Shown here: piece after piece, positions 1 to 14,000 of the stretch
Position numbering within the stretch: the first letter of the stretch is position 1
Layout: every line of letters starts with the position of its first letter
Origin: Corvus cornix cornix
Lineage: Eukaryota > Chordata > Aves > Passeriformes > Corvidae
DNA: 64,000 nt
Direction: 5' to 3'
NCBI RefSeq assembly: GCF_000738735.6
Contig: NC_046341.1
Coordinates: 806,001-870,000, forward strand
Made by a program: the position numbers and the translations under genes
Notes under the pieces: generated by a model
What the model was told of the DNA's origin: nothing
Database searches by the model: none
The model's input: the letters and a program-made list of their open reading frames with translations, nothing else

Positions 1-72
1 GGACATCCTCCACTAGACCAGGTTACTCCAAGTCCTGTCCAAATTGGCCTTGGACACTTCCGGGGATGGGGA
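1..72 (-). mobile_element. CR1 LINE fragment, cut by the window edge
   Basis: Antisense match to the CR1 3' region: tccactagaccaggttactcc, then the reverse of the 'ccctggaagtgtccaagg' segment. It continues beyond position 1. Confidence 0.75.
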
Positions 73-3000
73 GGACAGATTTCACGCCAAAAGATGTTTT
101 AAACGCAAGCTTTGTGCATCTGTGAGCTTATGCATCAGAGTGTCCAGCAGTTTTTAGAGCAAGTCCATAAGGGAGCAGAAGGAGCTGTGCTAGACCTGGA
201 TGACACTGCTGGGGCTCTGAAGGATCAGAGGTGGGGGTTTAGATGTAAGAGAATTAATTTATAAAAACACAACGATGCACGCCAAGGTCAGATGTTGCAT
301 ATATTTGGGCAAATATTAAGCACAAACAAGTTTAAAAAAATTTCCTTATGAAATTTGTGACCTAAGAAAGAAATCTCAGGACGAAATAAATCCTTTTCTT
401 TTAAAAATTGCGAACTCCAGCACAATGCAAACCAGCTTGGAAAGCACCAGACAGCTATTTTACATCACTGGTGAATACTGTTACGAATTAACAGCTCATT
501 AAGAAAAAAACCTTTGCAAACCATGAATCTAAAAAGAAAGTCAGAGAAACTGTCATCTGCAATCTCCAGTGTGTGAATAAATCTAAAATCCATCAAGGGA
601 CAGAGTTCTTCCGAGAGCCAAACAAACAGGTGTCCCCTGGCCTCCCGACCCCAACATCAACAGCGCAATAAAACTCTTCCCAGTTCAGGACCAAACCATT
701 TGGTACCAGTACATGGGATAATACCTGCTCCTTAAAACACGGAAACATGGATAACAAATGCCTCTAAAGTCCCAGAAGAAACAGAGACTGCACTGTGAAG
801 TATCCCCCCAGGAATCCTGTAAATCATACCCAAATTTCACTTGTCCTGGAACAGGTTTTAAAATCTGTTTGTGGTTTCTCCAACATATTTTAAACTGTAT
901 CTGGTCAGTTCAGAAATGAAAGAGTCCTTCAAACTCCAGTGGAAAGATCTCTGTACGTGTTATTTTAAAATAGCCTTAAACTGCAGACAAATTTGCTCTG
1001 CAAACTCAATTATTTTCATGGTTTTAAAACATTTACCCTTTTTTATCACATTTGATTGATTTGTACAGTAAAGTGCCATTACTTCATCCATTCATTGCTC
1101 TGTGTCAGATTTGTTCACGTTGGCACCCAAAGGGCAGTGCTACGCTCGTCCTGTGTTATTCTCTGTTCCCTGAGCTCCAGCATTCCCAGTGCAGCTGGGA
1201 ACCTTTGGGCACTCAAATCATCTTGGGGCAGCTGAAAGCACCATGAGCTTCTCCTGTTGGCTTCAATGAGCCTGGTCTTATCTCAGCACCAGGGGTATAA
1301 AACTTCTGGTCACGCAGATGGTGACCCACATTTAATTTCTGGGACTACCTTTCCATCATCCATGGATTCCTCCGCACTTGAAATGTAAGATCAGCTTGGA
1401 AAGCTGTCCCAAGATAACCTTCAGTGTCACTTCCAAAAGGCCCTCTCTGATTGAGGGTGAGAGCCCAGCCCCGCTCTGGGGTCACATCTTTGTAACTCGC
1501 TGGGTTCACCTGGCACTGCAGCACAGGTCAGCCAGAGGAGGATTTTTACCAGCACAGGTTTACGTGCAGTTTATTAACATGAAACCCTTTCTCCACACTG
1601 TCACTTCTCCCAGCTCCTCGTGGTTTATCCCATCACTACCCTAACACAACGTTCACAAGCAGATACGATAAACACCAAATAATAAAACACAGAAGCCAAT
1701 GTTGTGACATGCACAGGAGGTAGCAAAATTAGAGCTGGAAGTGTCACTCCAGCCCTGCATCACACCACGCGTGACACGGGATGCCACCGCCACACAAAGC
1801 ATGGGAGATTGAAGAGAAGAACAGATAGGAGTATACAAAAAGGCAGAAATATCAAAAAAAATTTTTATTCTATTTTTCTGACAGCTCCTCACATTTATTT
1901 TCTGTACTTCGGTTCACCACTGAAGAAATCCCTGTTCAATTAATGATGATGGACTAAAACATCATAAAAACTCGAGCTGGTAGGACTGAGTTGTTCAAGA
2001 AAAAGGAAATTATTAGAGGTCGTGTTTATTCAGAAACAAAAGTGCCTTGTTAATTCACAGGACTCAAGATAATGTGATGATTTGATCTGACACTTTGCTT
2101 ATACAGGCTACCAGAATTTTCTGTATTATTTCCAGTTTAAAGCTCAATAGTTGCACTTGAACTGCAGGTTTAGAAAATCATCCACTCTTGATGTTAAAAT
2201 ATCCACCATAATGGCCATTAAGTTGTTCCAGTGATTAATCACCTTCCCTGATTAACACGTACATTATTTCTAGTCAAATTTTTGTCTACCTTTAATTCAA
2301 TTCACTAAATCTCATTTTTTTTCTTCTACTCTTAAGAGCTCTCTATTTGTTAATTCTTTTTGCCCGTGTAGGCACTTATTGACCAAGTTCAACCACCTCT
2401 TCAGTGCTTTTCTGATAACAGAAGAGGCTTGATTTTTTTTTTTTAATCTGTCACCATAAGATAAATTTTTCACTTATTTAATCACCTTTGTGGATTTTCA
2501 GTGCATCTGTTTCAGTGCGTTTTTGCAAGTGTCAGGCCAAGAAATGGACAATAGCACATGAAGGCACCAGAGGAGCTGCAGGGACTCCCAAGATTAACTA
2601 AAAGGAAATTATCAGCATACAAAAGCCTTTCAGCAATTATTTTTAATTTTTCAAAAGAACTGTGTACTTTTAAAGTGCATTTCAACAAAAGGCAGTATCG
2701 TTTGTTTTATATAAACAGACAACTTTGAAATGCATTCTCTTTAAAAATTATACCACTTCTTCACATCTTAATTAATGCCAAAACTTGATTTTCTTCCTTA
2801 GCAGTGTATTAGAAAACTGCTATTAATGTAATTTAATTTTTGTAAGGAGCAGCATTTGTTTTCTATTTAAAAAAAAATAGGTGGTTGTGAAATGTTGGTC
2901 TGTCAACATCGCTTAGAACATTCCCATTCCATGCCTCTACGTAATAAATTAAATCAGAGTTTTAATTGTGCCCATGCTTTGTGGTTCCTGGCAGTACAAA

Positions 3001-4714
3001 AAGATATTCTGTGAATTCACGTCCCAAAAAGTCCTACTGAGTGATTAATTACTGGTCTGGAAGATATAAATATGCTTTTCAGGGAAGTCAGTATGGACTG
3101 CTGGAAGCTTTGGTCTTATATATGGCTGTAGGTGTCTCTTGCCCAGCAGACATCACCCTAATTCAAACAAGATCCCAGTTCCATATTTACTGGCAGTACA
3201 AACCCCTTCCCTGCCCGCTTGCCCTATTTAATTAATACAAGGTCTGTAGATTTGAAAGTGAGGAACATGAGATATGTTTATTCATATTTTAGATTTCTCT
3301 GAGTTTTCCTCAGCCTGGAAGAAGCCACCAGCATAATGTCTTCAGTCCTGCACATTCTGGACAGCGGAGCTCCTCCAGAATATGTTCTAATCAGCATGGG
3401 AGTAAAGCCCAGCCCAGCTGTCAGTCCCAACCCCATGGATTACTTTCTTCCCCATGACTCAGGGTTGTCACAGCTGGTGGCTTTGCTCTCCCCTCAAACT
3501 CTTTCTCTGCTCCAAATCAATTCTTGGGGCAGCTGGTGGTATTTGCAGTCTGCTCCCAGTGTGTCATACGATAAACACACAAGGAGAGGAGCTTTATTTT
3601 CCTTCCCACTGGAGCACCATCAATATTAAAACCAAAACCATCCCACCTGCACATCTGGAGCAAGTCAGAGCCACCCCAGCCAGGCGATGGGGTTCAGCTG
3701 GAGCTTCCATCACCCCAGGGGAACATCTCCCAGCAGGGTGAGGAGCAGCAGGCAGGAGATCAGTCAGCAAAAGGAAAACTGATCAAAACCAGCAGCGATT
3801 TGAAAGGACCTGGAACCAGTAATGCAATAGTGAACTTCTCACAGTCGGGCCACCAACACAAGCCAAAGCAACCCAAGTGGAGATTACTGCCTAATGGCCT
3901 GGCAGAGGCAGCTGAGGGATCACAGTCCAGCTCCTTGCCGCAAAGAACACCATTTATGTCACCACAAGCAAGAACATGACAAACAAAGACAAACAAAGAC
4001 TAACTTCATCCTTCCTCTTTGAAAAGGTCTGTCCGTAGTCAAGGAACAGAGTGAAATGTGAAAGAGAAATGTGTTCCTGTTTGGGGGATACAAGACAAGA
4101 GTTTTGCAATCCTCTGAGCACCAAAATTCACTGAAATCACCGGGGACATTGTGATTGCTCATTAACAATACACATCTTCCAGCTGACATTTTTCATTTGG
4201 ACCTTGTGAAAACCACAAATCAAACATACATAAGAAGGTAGCCAACTTCAACTGAGGAAAGGTCTTTAAAAAACAAGAAAGAAAATAAACCTTTGATAAA
4301 ATAATTGCTTCTACTGTTATTTTTTTTGCTATTGCTTCAAAAACAATTTCTCTTTCTTTCTTGTTCATCTATCTGGTGTCCTGCTGGTGTGCAGATGAAA
4401 GGTCCCGTCTCTTTAAAATTTCATGCAGGGCTCTTCAGAACATCTCAGTTTTAAATGCCCATGGCAAAGACAACAAAATGTACCAGTAAATGGGAAGCGG
4501 ATGAAACCCCTGTTTATCCACTCCATAAAGGTAGAGTGTGCGACAGGGTCTGTTTCCACACCCACGTAGACTGGCAAGAACCATCCATAAAATCACTAAA
4601 CCACATCACTTACATTCAGCCAGTACTGACCCCAACTCAGCACTCCAAAAACTACCTGGGACTTAGCAAACCCAGGTGGGTACAATTCTATCACCTGATA
4701 GGAAAGTTTTTTTC
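73..4714. other. Gene-free AT-rich stretch
   Basis: No exon with recognisable protein similarity or paired splice sites is seen; open frames are all under 150 codons and unrecognised. Mostly unique-looking DNA with short T and A runs (2430-2450, 2866-2878). Confidence 0.6.
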
Positions 4715-5047
4715 TCCTTCTACCCTTCCAGTACCTGAAGGAGCCTACAAGAAAGATGGAGACTATTTACAAGGAATGACAGGACAGCAGAGAATGGCTT
4801 CACTCTGCCAGAGGGCAGGGTTAGATGGGACATTAGGAAAAAATCTTTACTGTGAGGGTGGGCAGGCCCTGGCACAGGGTTCCTAGAGAAGCTGTGACTG
4901 CCCCTGGATCCCTGGAATTGTCCAAGGCCAGGTTGGACGGGACTCGGAGCAGCCTGGGATAGTGGGAGGTGTCCCTGCCCATGGCAGGGGGTAGGATGAG
5001 ATGGGCTTTAAGGTCCCTTCCCAACCCAAACCATTCTGGGATTTTGT
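4715..5047 (+). mobile_element. CR1 LINE 3' fragment
   Basis: Sense-oriented, about 330 bp. Hallmarks in order: agtacctgaaggagcctaca, taggaaaaaatctttactgt, agagaagctgtg, gtgtccctgcccatggcagg and the terminal aaccattctggga. 5'-truncated, as usual for avian CR1. Confidence 0.9.
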
Positions 5048-8000
5048 GGTATCACTGACATTTCCTTCAAGTGATTTTGCCACTCACTAAGAGCATGTTT
5101 TGACCAAATTCAAGACAACAGATTCTCACGACGTAATTCAAGTTTCTACAGCTCGTGGGCCAGCATGGTAACCACCACCATCTAAGGCTGCAGCGTTCAA
5201 GTCTGACAGGTTTGTGTGGGTTTGTAGTACCTTTTTGCATCTAATGAGTCTAAAGTATTTTGCCAGAACAGTCACTGAATTTCCAGCCGGAAGCCACAGC
5301 ATCTGTTTCCTATATCTCTGCTGTTGCTGCTCCCATTTACAGTGTTCACAACTCTAAGCACTCTTGAGAAGATATTTCTCAGCTCACTGTGGAGTTGAAG
5401 CAGACGATTCACATCTGTGGTGCTGAAGCAGCTTGGGAGGGACCAGTAGACTCCCTGCCCAAAAGTGGGAATATGTATAATTAAAAAAAAAACAGAACAA
5501 AACACACAAAACCCATCAGAGGAACCAGTTGTCAAACACTGAGACTCTTGAGGAAGAACAGAAATTTATGGACTATTTTTCAGAGAAATGTTCTAATATC
5601 TAACAGCAATCTAAATTCCTCTTAGGAATAGGATAGCATTAGGTCCATAAACTCATTATGAGTGGAATTATGTTTTGTACACTAACAATGAAAAGAACAA
5701 AAATTGTATCAAAGTAGGTGAGATGGAAGGTTTGGACCCTCAGGATCCTGACACAGAAAATGTTACCCTGCAGGAGTCACTTGCATTAATCAAAGCACCC
5801 TGATAGTGAATCGCACATTGAGAACAAGGGCCAACCACTCAGTGGGACCAGGTGTGCGATGGGGATGGCTCAAAGTGAAGACAATTCAACCACAACACAT
5901 CTCTGCTGCAGTCTAGAGGTTGGGTTTGGGGAGCACTGTGCATCACCCACAAGGAAAATTTCAGTATCTGAAGGAGCTGCTGATCAACAGCCTCATCCTG
6001 GATAACCTTATGCCAAGGCAGTTCCAAGGAGAAAAATCAAAATCATCAGATGTTCAACAGAGCAGCCTTGTAGATGAAGGATGGTGTCACAGAGTGACAC
6101 ACGAGTGAGTCATGGGCTCCTCAATGTGCAGAAGTGAGTCATGGCTCAGTAAATAGGTTTGCTCTGGCCACATCCCTTTGTCACATAGTGCTAATTACAC
6201 CAAACCCCTCTAATTGCATCAGCCACTGCAGAGGAAATGATAAAACTCCTTCAGTCAAGCCTGAGCTCCTGCATCCAGAACAATACCACCTCACAGGATT
6301 TTGCAGCCAAGTGCTGTGAGGTTATGAACAGGGATATGAAGCATAAACCACTTTCTGTATTACCAAGTAACTACAGAGGTGAAAAAGCCCAGAGAGCCCC
6401 AGCTGGGAATGAGCCCATTGTGATTTGCTCCACAGGATTTAATACACACAAGTCCTGCAGAATCATTCTCAGGAGTCTCTGCCCCAACTGGGGTGGACGC
6501 ACTTCGCTTTGGGCTTTTAAGGCTGAAAATAACACGGATGATTTTACACGATAATCGGACCAGTGCAATATTTCCACCCAAATGACATCTGTATGGCCAT
6601 AATGGAAGGTGTAAGTAAAAGGAAATCTCTGTTATTCATCACAGAATGTAATCAAATGAGAAGGATAAACAGTGTTTTCTTTGACAATCATGTCTATGGT
6701 ACATGACCTGCTGTCACACCAGAACAGCCTTAATACAAAATGAAGAACTCAGGGCTATTTTCTGGAAGTAGAGAAGTAACTTGGGGTTATCTTTTTAGCT
6801 TACCCATGCATTATGGACTCAATAGCTCAGTCTTGGTTTTTCATTTGTTACTATTAATTAGACATGGTGTAAGCCAGAGGCAGAAAGCAATCAGAAGAAC
6901 CAGCAAAGATCAGAGATCCCCTTCCACAGGACCCTGCTCATTGCCCAGCTGGACCCTCACTGCCTCTGACTGCCCAAGAGACACGTCTGGGCGTAAAATT
7001 AGTACAAAACCTGTGACAGTCTTGGGCCAGAACCTCACTGGCTGTAAAGCTGCTGTCCTCTCTGTCTAGAAGGGAACCACTACAACCGCTGTGCCTCCAA
7101 AGTCCCACACCTGCACTTCTCACCTGCACATCCTAAACCCCTCATAGGGGTCATGGATGGATCACCAGTTATCACCTCTCCCAAAGGTAACACATGAGCT
7201 CAGATAGCCTTTAAACACTTAGACTGAGAAAAATAAAGAACCAAAAAAACGCTTCTCTCTTCCTACTCCAGCCCAGCAGCATCCCAGAGGGATGCATGGA
7301 GAGAGATGTCAGCCCCAACAGACACCTAGTTTTGGTATTAAGAGTGGACCCCAGTTTGCAGCCCATCATTCCCCAGGGCAGAGAGGGACCATCCCTGGCC
7401 TCAGGACATCACATCTGCTGCTGGTTCTGGAAGGGACCATGATAAATTAATATATAATTGATTTATTATATAATTAATATATAATTATATAATTAATTAA
7501 TTATATAATAAATATATAATTAAAATACCACAAATTCCATCCTGTGACCTTGAGCTGTTCCATGGTTCTGTGGTTCCCAGTCAGACTGTGACACTGGACA
7601 CCAGGTAGATGAAGTTTTCAGCTTCACAGGCAAAAAAGCTACAGCAATAATTCTGATGAACTTTTTCAAACACATCCTGAATTATCGGCACATTACCTAT
7701 AGCCCTCTGCCAAGCCTCAATGGTGCTCTGCTGAGGGCAGCTTTCACCAACGCTTCACGAGAGCAGCACAGCCGATGCGCGGGTACCTCCTGCCCTGCTC
7801 CGGGGACACCCTGTGCCCAATCCCCGTGCCCAGTCCCTGTGCCCACTAGCCTGGATGGCCCCACGCACAGCATAGCCCACGGACAGCCAAGCCCCAGCAC
7901 AGGGCTGGCAGGAAGGCAGCAAACCAGCCCACCGGGGCACAACCACCTGACCCAGGAGCATCCTCATTAGAATCCTTGTTAGCCGCCCCATGTAATTAGC

Positions 8001-11000
8001 TCCAGGCACATTTCTGCTCAGCCTTTCTACATCTGTGTTTTCCCCAAAGACTTAACTACCTGGTTTAATGCTCAAACACTAAAACTCAGCTCTCCTTCCA
8101 TAAAGTATTTTAATCTAAAAATAATTCGAACCATGTTTATTTTTAAGAACTTTCACCCTCCCAAAAATAATGTTTAAAAGAAAGCAACTTTAACCATGAA
8201 TACAGAGTAAATAATTGCTGTTGCTTTCCTTGCAGATAAATCACTTTTACTCTGATTTTTTTTTTTAACAAAGATCAAAAGTAATATTAATCATGCTGGC
8301 CAGGGAGAAAAAGGACATTCCCAGACATTAACTGCCTTCCAAATATGAAAAACATATTAAATATCTCTCTAAAACAAGATGTTTTCCTCATGTTTCCTTT
8401 GGGAGAAAGCTGCTGGGCACATTCCTGCATGGGCTAGGCTGGGGGGGCACCTGTGGTGTGCCACCCCTCAGCACACCTGCCCCACACGCCTGGCATCCAG
8501 CAGACTCTGGCCCTGGGATGAAGATGCTCTGGTGGCACCAGGCCACCTCACCTTTACACAGGAACTCTGCGCTGGGAGTCATCCTGATTGTGCAAATTGA
8601 TTTTTCCCAAACTTCTGCAAGAAAGCACACACATGGAAACTCCCAGCCATCTGGCTGCCACCACTGCACACGTGGATCCGACACCACAGACTTTGCATTT
8701 ACTTAATCATGATCTGTGATTTCTGTTGCCATAGGATCAGAGGCACGAAGGAGACAAACCTCCTTGGGCAGCATAAGGAAATACAATTAGGGTCAGTCCC
8801 AAGAAAGACCCAGGAAAGCTGTTTTTCCCTCAGCCCAGGCTGGCCCAGAATGCCAGCACACTCTCAGTAACCCTGAGTCAGCAGGAAGGTGCTGACGGGG
8901 CCCACAGTTCCAGCAGCAACCCTTAAGCCCACAGTGTGCGTTTGTTATTAGGACAAAAGAAGGGGGACAATGCCCGGTGGTGGGCATCGCCCACAGAGTG
9001 AAGGCCATTAAGAGCACTACTCTTCTCCAGAGGGTTTTATCCTTCCCCTTCCCATCCCCAAAGACTTTTTAATGGTTTAATCAAGAAAATATGGGTGCTT
9101 TCTTCCCTTAGCGGGAACTGGGGAACTGCGTGGCCAGTGCAGCCCACTCCGCCCCACGCTGGGACACAGCCGGGGCCTGCCACAGGCACGGCCCGTGGGA
9201 GATGCCACTGGCTGCCAGGCCGGCACACGCCCTGCCAGTGCCATCCCATACCACAATGCCCAGCTTCTGGAACGCCCTCTTGCCCTGCTCCTTGGAGCCG
9301 ACCTGTGTTAGACCACACAGCTCCTGCCAGGTGCCTGCTGCCACACCACACCTCCACAGCGAGGCTGCTCGTGCTCCTGCTCCCAAAAACAGAGCTCTGC
9401 CTAAAGGAGATGGATGAGTTTGGTGTTCCAGCAATAAAGGCTTCTCAGCACCATCAGTAACTCCTCTTCCCCTCCATTTCCCTGCTCCCCCCAGCAGCAG
9501 GAGGGACACGCAGACAGGAAGGCTGCGGAGCAACGGCCAAATCTCCTGTTGGATTTGCTGCCTGTATTTCTTTGTTACTGAAGTCCCCCTAATTACTTTG
9601 AAAGTCTGTGAATTCTGGTCACAGAATGAGGGGTTTCTGTCAAAGCAATTTTCCAGAAAAAGCTGTTTCTCTGGAATAAACTTCTCATCTGCTAATCCAC
9701 CAGTGCCGCAGTCGCCGGCTGGCCCAAAACAAAGGAATAAGGTCTTCCTCCCAGATACCCTGAGGAAGAATTTTATTAGCAGCATACATGTATGATTAGA
9801 ATAACAGAAAGAAGAGTTTATTCGTGAAAGAATTGACATCAAACCAATACCCAAGTCCTCCGAGGACAGGGTAGATGCCTTTGAGCAAGAAGCTTTAAAA
9901 AAAACTACCAAAAAGCACAGAGGTCCCTCACTTTTTCCATCAAGTTTCTTCTCTGTGTCTCACTAGAGTCCTTTTCTTTTAAAGCAATAGTATTTGAACT
10001 TGTACCAACTCCTAAAAATTAAGATTTTACATGTTGATCATCCCTCGTAAGAAAAAATTCCCATATATCCAAGTGGGAAACAGCACACAACACAAAGTGA
10101 TAAAATTTGGCAGAAAGTTAATAACTACGAATCTTTAAAATGCTTCATGTGAAAGAGCTGATGATGCAAAAGCAAATAGAGTGAGCGAGCATCCTGGGAT
10201 CTGTAAATTAAAGCCGTTCAGTACCTCACATCCAATGTTACAGGTCCTGTTAAAGCAGGAATTGGCTGTCCCTGACTTACCAGCCCTCCCAAGCAGAGCT
10301 CTGCTGACACCGTGCCACGCAGCAAAGGTGGGTGCAGAGGCTGCTGTAGCTGAGGGGTCTCACAGCACCAGGGCTGGCAGCCAGGCTCCCTCTGCACCCC
10401 TCGTGTCCCAGCCGGTCCTGATGGCACCAATGGAGTTTGGGAGGTGTTTGAGATCACAGCAGGACAACCTGACAACGCCTGGCCTTGGCTGTGGTGAGAG
10501 CACAGCCCTGAAGGGACCAGCCCAGTGCCCGGGCTGTTGGAATGTGTGCCCTTGGCTGAATTATAGCACCAAAAAAGGAGCCTACAGAAATTATTGTTTT
10601 CTGATTCACTCTTAGATTAATACTCAGAGATATACAGTCTCAAGTTATTTTCCAAACATTAGGAGCAGAAAAAACAAATATTTAATAAATTGATTAAACT
10701 TCTGTTGGGCAAAAGTACTTCAGCATACCCTGAGCTGTGGGTGTGTCTGTGCCACCCCCAACACTGCCAGCAGACCTTGTGCAGAATTGCTACAGTAAAA
10801 AAAAAAAAAAAAAGAGAAAATATAACTATGTGAGGCTTCTCCTCAACCTGTTTTCCTTTCCTAGGAAGGAGACAGTTATCCCTGCTCCAGCAGGACGGAG
10901 ATAAGCACACGCAGAATGCCCACAGGCTACAGTTTTTCATTTTCCTCTTGGCCGATCTACAACTAAGCTGCCAAAATAAACCTCGCCTTCTAGTCAGGCT

Positions 11001-14000
11001 CAAAATGAACCAAACTGAATTTTTATGTCATAAAAGGAAGCAAAAAAATAAGCATGAACAGTTAAAATGCTTAAAATATCAACACTTTTTTCCAGAAGGG
11101 AAAATAAATTTATGAAGACAAGCTATTAAGCGCTGATTTCAGACACTAATTACGCAGTCCCCAACACATCCATTGCAGTATCTCAGTCACAGTTGCCTTC
11201 CTAAAGTCAAGGAAGTGAGAAAGTTTGGCCTCATGACATCAGGGACCAAATCCAGACTTTTTAGGTCAGAAGAGGACCAAGCACATATTTTGACAGCTAC
11301 CTCATCTAACTTGTTCTTTGCAGAGCAACAGCTTCATTAAACGACAAGGTTTTTTGAGTGGCATTTTTGTGGCCCAGTGAAAGCTCCAAAAAGAACTTGG
11401 AGAGGAATCCAAAGTCCCCCCACTGACTCAGAGCAGCAGGGATGCCCCAGGGTCACCTGAGCAGCCAAGAGCCTCTCAAAGAGCTGGTATTGATATTTTC
11501 TGGAGACACTGAAATTTCTCCGAAGGAACCAGACTACTTTCAGTTTTAGACCTAATATGAACTTCAAATGATTAAATGTTTCATTGTGTACTGAAGACCT
11601 GAAGGATGAACTTTTCTAAAATGCTGAAAACTCAATAAGCACTATGAAGACATAGACCTGGAGATTACCCCACTGCCCTGCCATGGTGCCATCAGTGCAT
11701 TTCCCAGGGTTCTGGCCCAGCTCTGCCTCTGGCAGGCCAGAAACCACAAAAAGAGCTCAGCCCAGCCTGTGCAGGCTCCCTCAAACAGCAGCTCACACGT
11801 CCTGCGTGGCCAGCTCCAGAGGCCTCCCTGAGCTGCTGCGTCGGGCACTGCCTCCTGCAAGAGATTTCTCTGACCACCTGGCATTAAAAACTTAATTACC
11901 TCATGCAAATGACTTGCTCTTCAGAGCTGGGAGGTGCAGTCCCCAGGAGGTAATGCCCATGCTGGCCACTCCAGCAGGATCATGTACCTGTGGAGTGTGA
12001 CGGTTCCGGTGGTTTTGGCCATGGGATGGAAGGAGAGCACTGAAGATTGCTCCAGCACCCCTCTCACCAGTCACCTTATCTTGGAGCAGCCCAGCATGGT
12101 TTTAACTTACCAACACCTAAGGCACCAGGGAAGTTGTACACAGGCAAGAAATTCTCTGGCAGTGGATTATTTTGTAAGGTGTCAAGGAAAAGGAACCCAA
12201 GGAGCAGCCAAGATCTCAGAGAACCCTTCAGAGGCTTCCTGCTCCCCTCTCCTGTGCTGACTGTTCCCTGGCTTCACTGACCTGCCAGTCTGAGGCACAA
12301 GCACACCAATCCACCATGATGCTGCATAAAACAGTGCAAAAATACCTATTTTAAGGAAAAGCCCATTTTGTGAGTCACGTAGACAAAAGTACAAACGCCA
12401 AGTACCTGCTGTGTCAAGCAAAATACATAAAGCACAATCAGAAAAACCCACTGGAAAAATGCAAGTGCCACAAAAAGCAATCTGGAAAAGTAACATAAAA
12501 TGACTGACGGGTTGCTTGTCACTTTTGTACGTATTCTCACCCTTCTTCCACTCACTACACTCATTTCCCTTTTGTAAAAAAATATTCCCCTTATACGGTG
12601 TCCTTGATCCTTTCAGAGTATGACACAACATTAATAACAGAGGTAAACAAACTTCCAGACCAAAACAGAGCATGTCATCTATCACACTTGGTTCCTCATG
12701 AAGTACAAGCTTTAACTGGAATTTGTGTGGCCAGCAAGACCAAATTATCAAATTAATCCGCATTTTGTAAGTTTTTTTCCTTGTTATTCTAATTGAAAAA
12801 ACAAAAAGAGGAATTATTTCCACAACATATATCTTATGACTACTGCAGATCCAGACCGACGACATGCCAGAAGGTTGGAGAGCACCAGCCTGAGGCAGCA
12901 GCCCCACACATGTGGCAAGTGGAAGCACAGCAAGAGTAGCCTCTCTTCTGTTTAAAAACAGGGTAGAACAACCCAGCTGCAAACGAGTGGGCAGACACGC
13001 CAAGCAAGCGGCATCGCACACCTGGAGCGCGCGACGGCAGCGTGAGCCGCGTCAGGCACTGGCACACGGTTCTCTTGTCCGGCCCCAGCAGGAACACAGT
13101 CAGTGCACTCCCCTGAGAGCAAGGCAAGGCTGTTTTTAGTGGGGACAGGCTCACCCAGACATCCAGCTCAAGGTTCCAGCGATGACAGGGCTGATGGCTG
13201 ACAAGTTACTGCCCAGAGGCACGGACTGTCCATCCCTGCACATGTCCAGAGCAAGGTCTGACCCCGTTACAAACACAGGCGTCGATCCACGACGCGTTAC
13301 TGAGCTCCATGGGGGACCACGGCCACAGCTGGTGGTTCCTCAAACAGGGGTGCTGAAAGCTTTGAGTCACACAGTCAGGATAATTTTCTATTTAATCTCA
13401 TGGACATTCCAACTGACCCCTGCTCCTCACATTGCCATAATTAGAAGCGTTTGACATTACACTTTAACAACATTCTTCTTAGTTGGCATTTTTGTGAGCA
13501 ATTAATAACCTCAACTAAAAATAAAATGTATGTATATATACACTGTGCTATGAAACCCACAATATTTTAAGATAGTGTTTCATCTGAATACTTTCTTGAG
13601 GTCATGTGTAGCATCTATCTCTTTATATGGATAACTAGAAGCAAAGAGGAATCTGTCGTGATAACATGCAAATAAGTACGGTGCATTCATACGAGACCAA
13701 ACACTAGAGTAATAAAAAGGAAGGAAAACTACACAGCAGGACAGATATTTCCAGCATTAATGTAGCATTTTCACCTGCTGTGCAGACACAAATTCTGTGT
13801 ACATGAATTAACACTTGTTCTTATTTGTTTTCTCCCCTTCTTTATAGACTAGAAGCCCTATGTGCGCCTTTACTTTCAACTAATATTAAGAAGCATCCAT
13901 GGCTGCAAAGATTATTTTCATTTATTCATGTGAAAAATGGGGTTGTTGTGTACACTTCCTGAGGGAAAAAAAATGTGAAAAGTTATGCCAAAAACTAAGA

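Noticed and set aside
9108..9911. 267-codon open frame on the minus strand
   Set aside because: Composition changes halfway from AT-rich to GC-rich, no recognisable domain, no splice context. Judged a chance frame.
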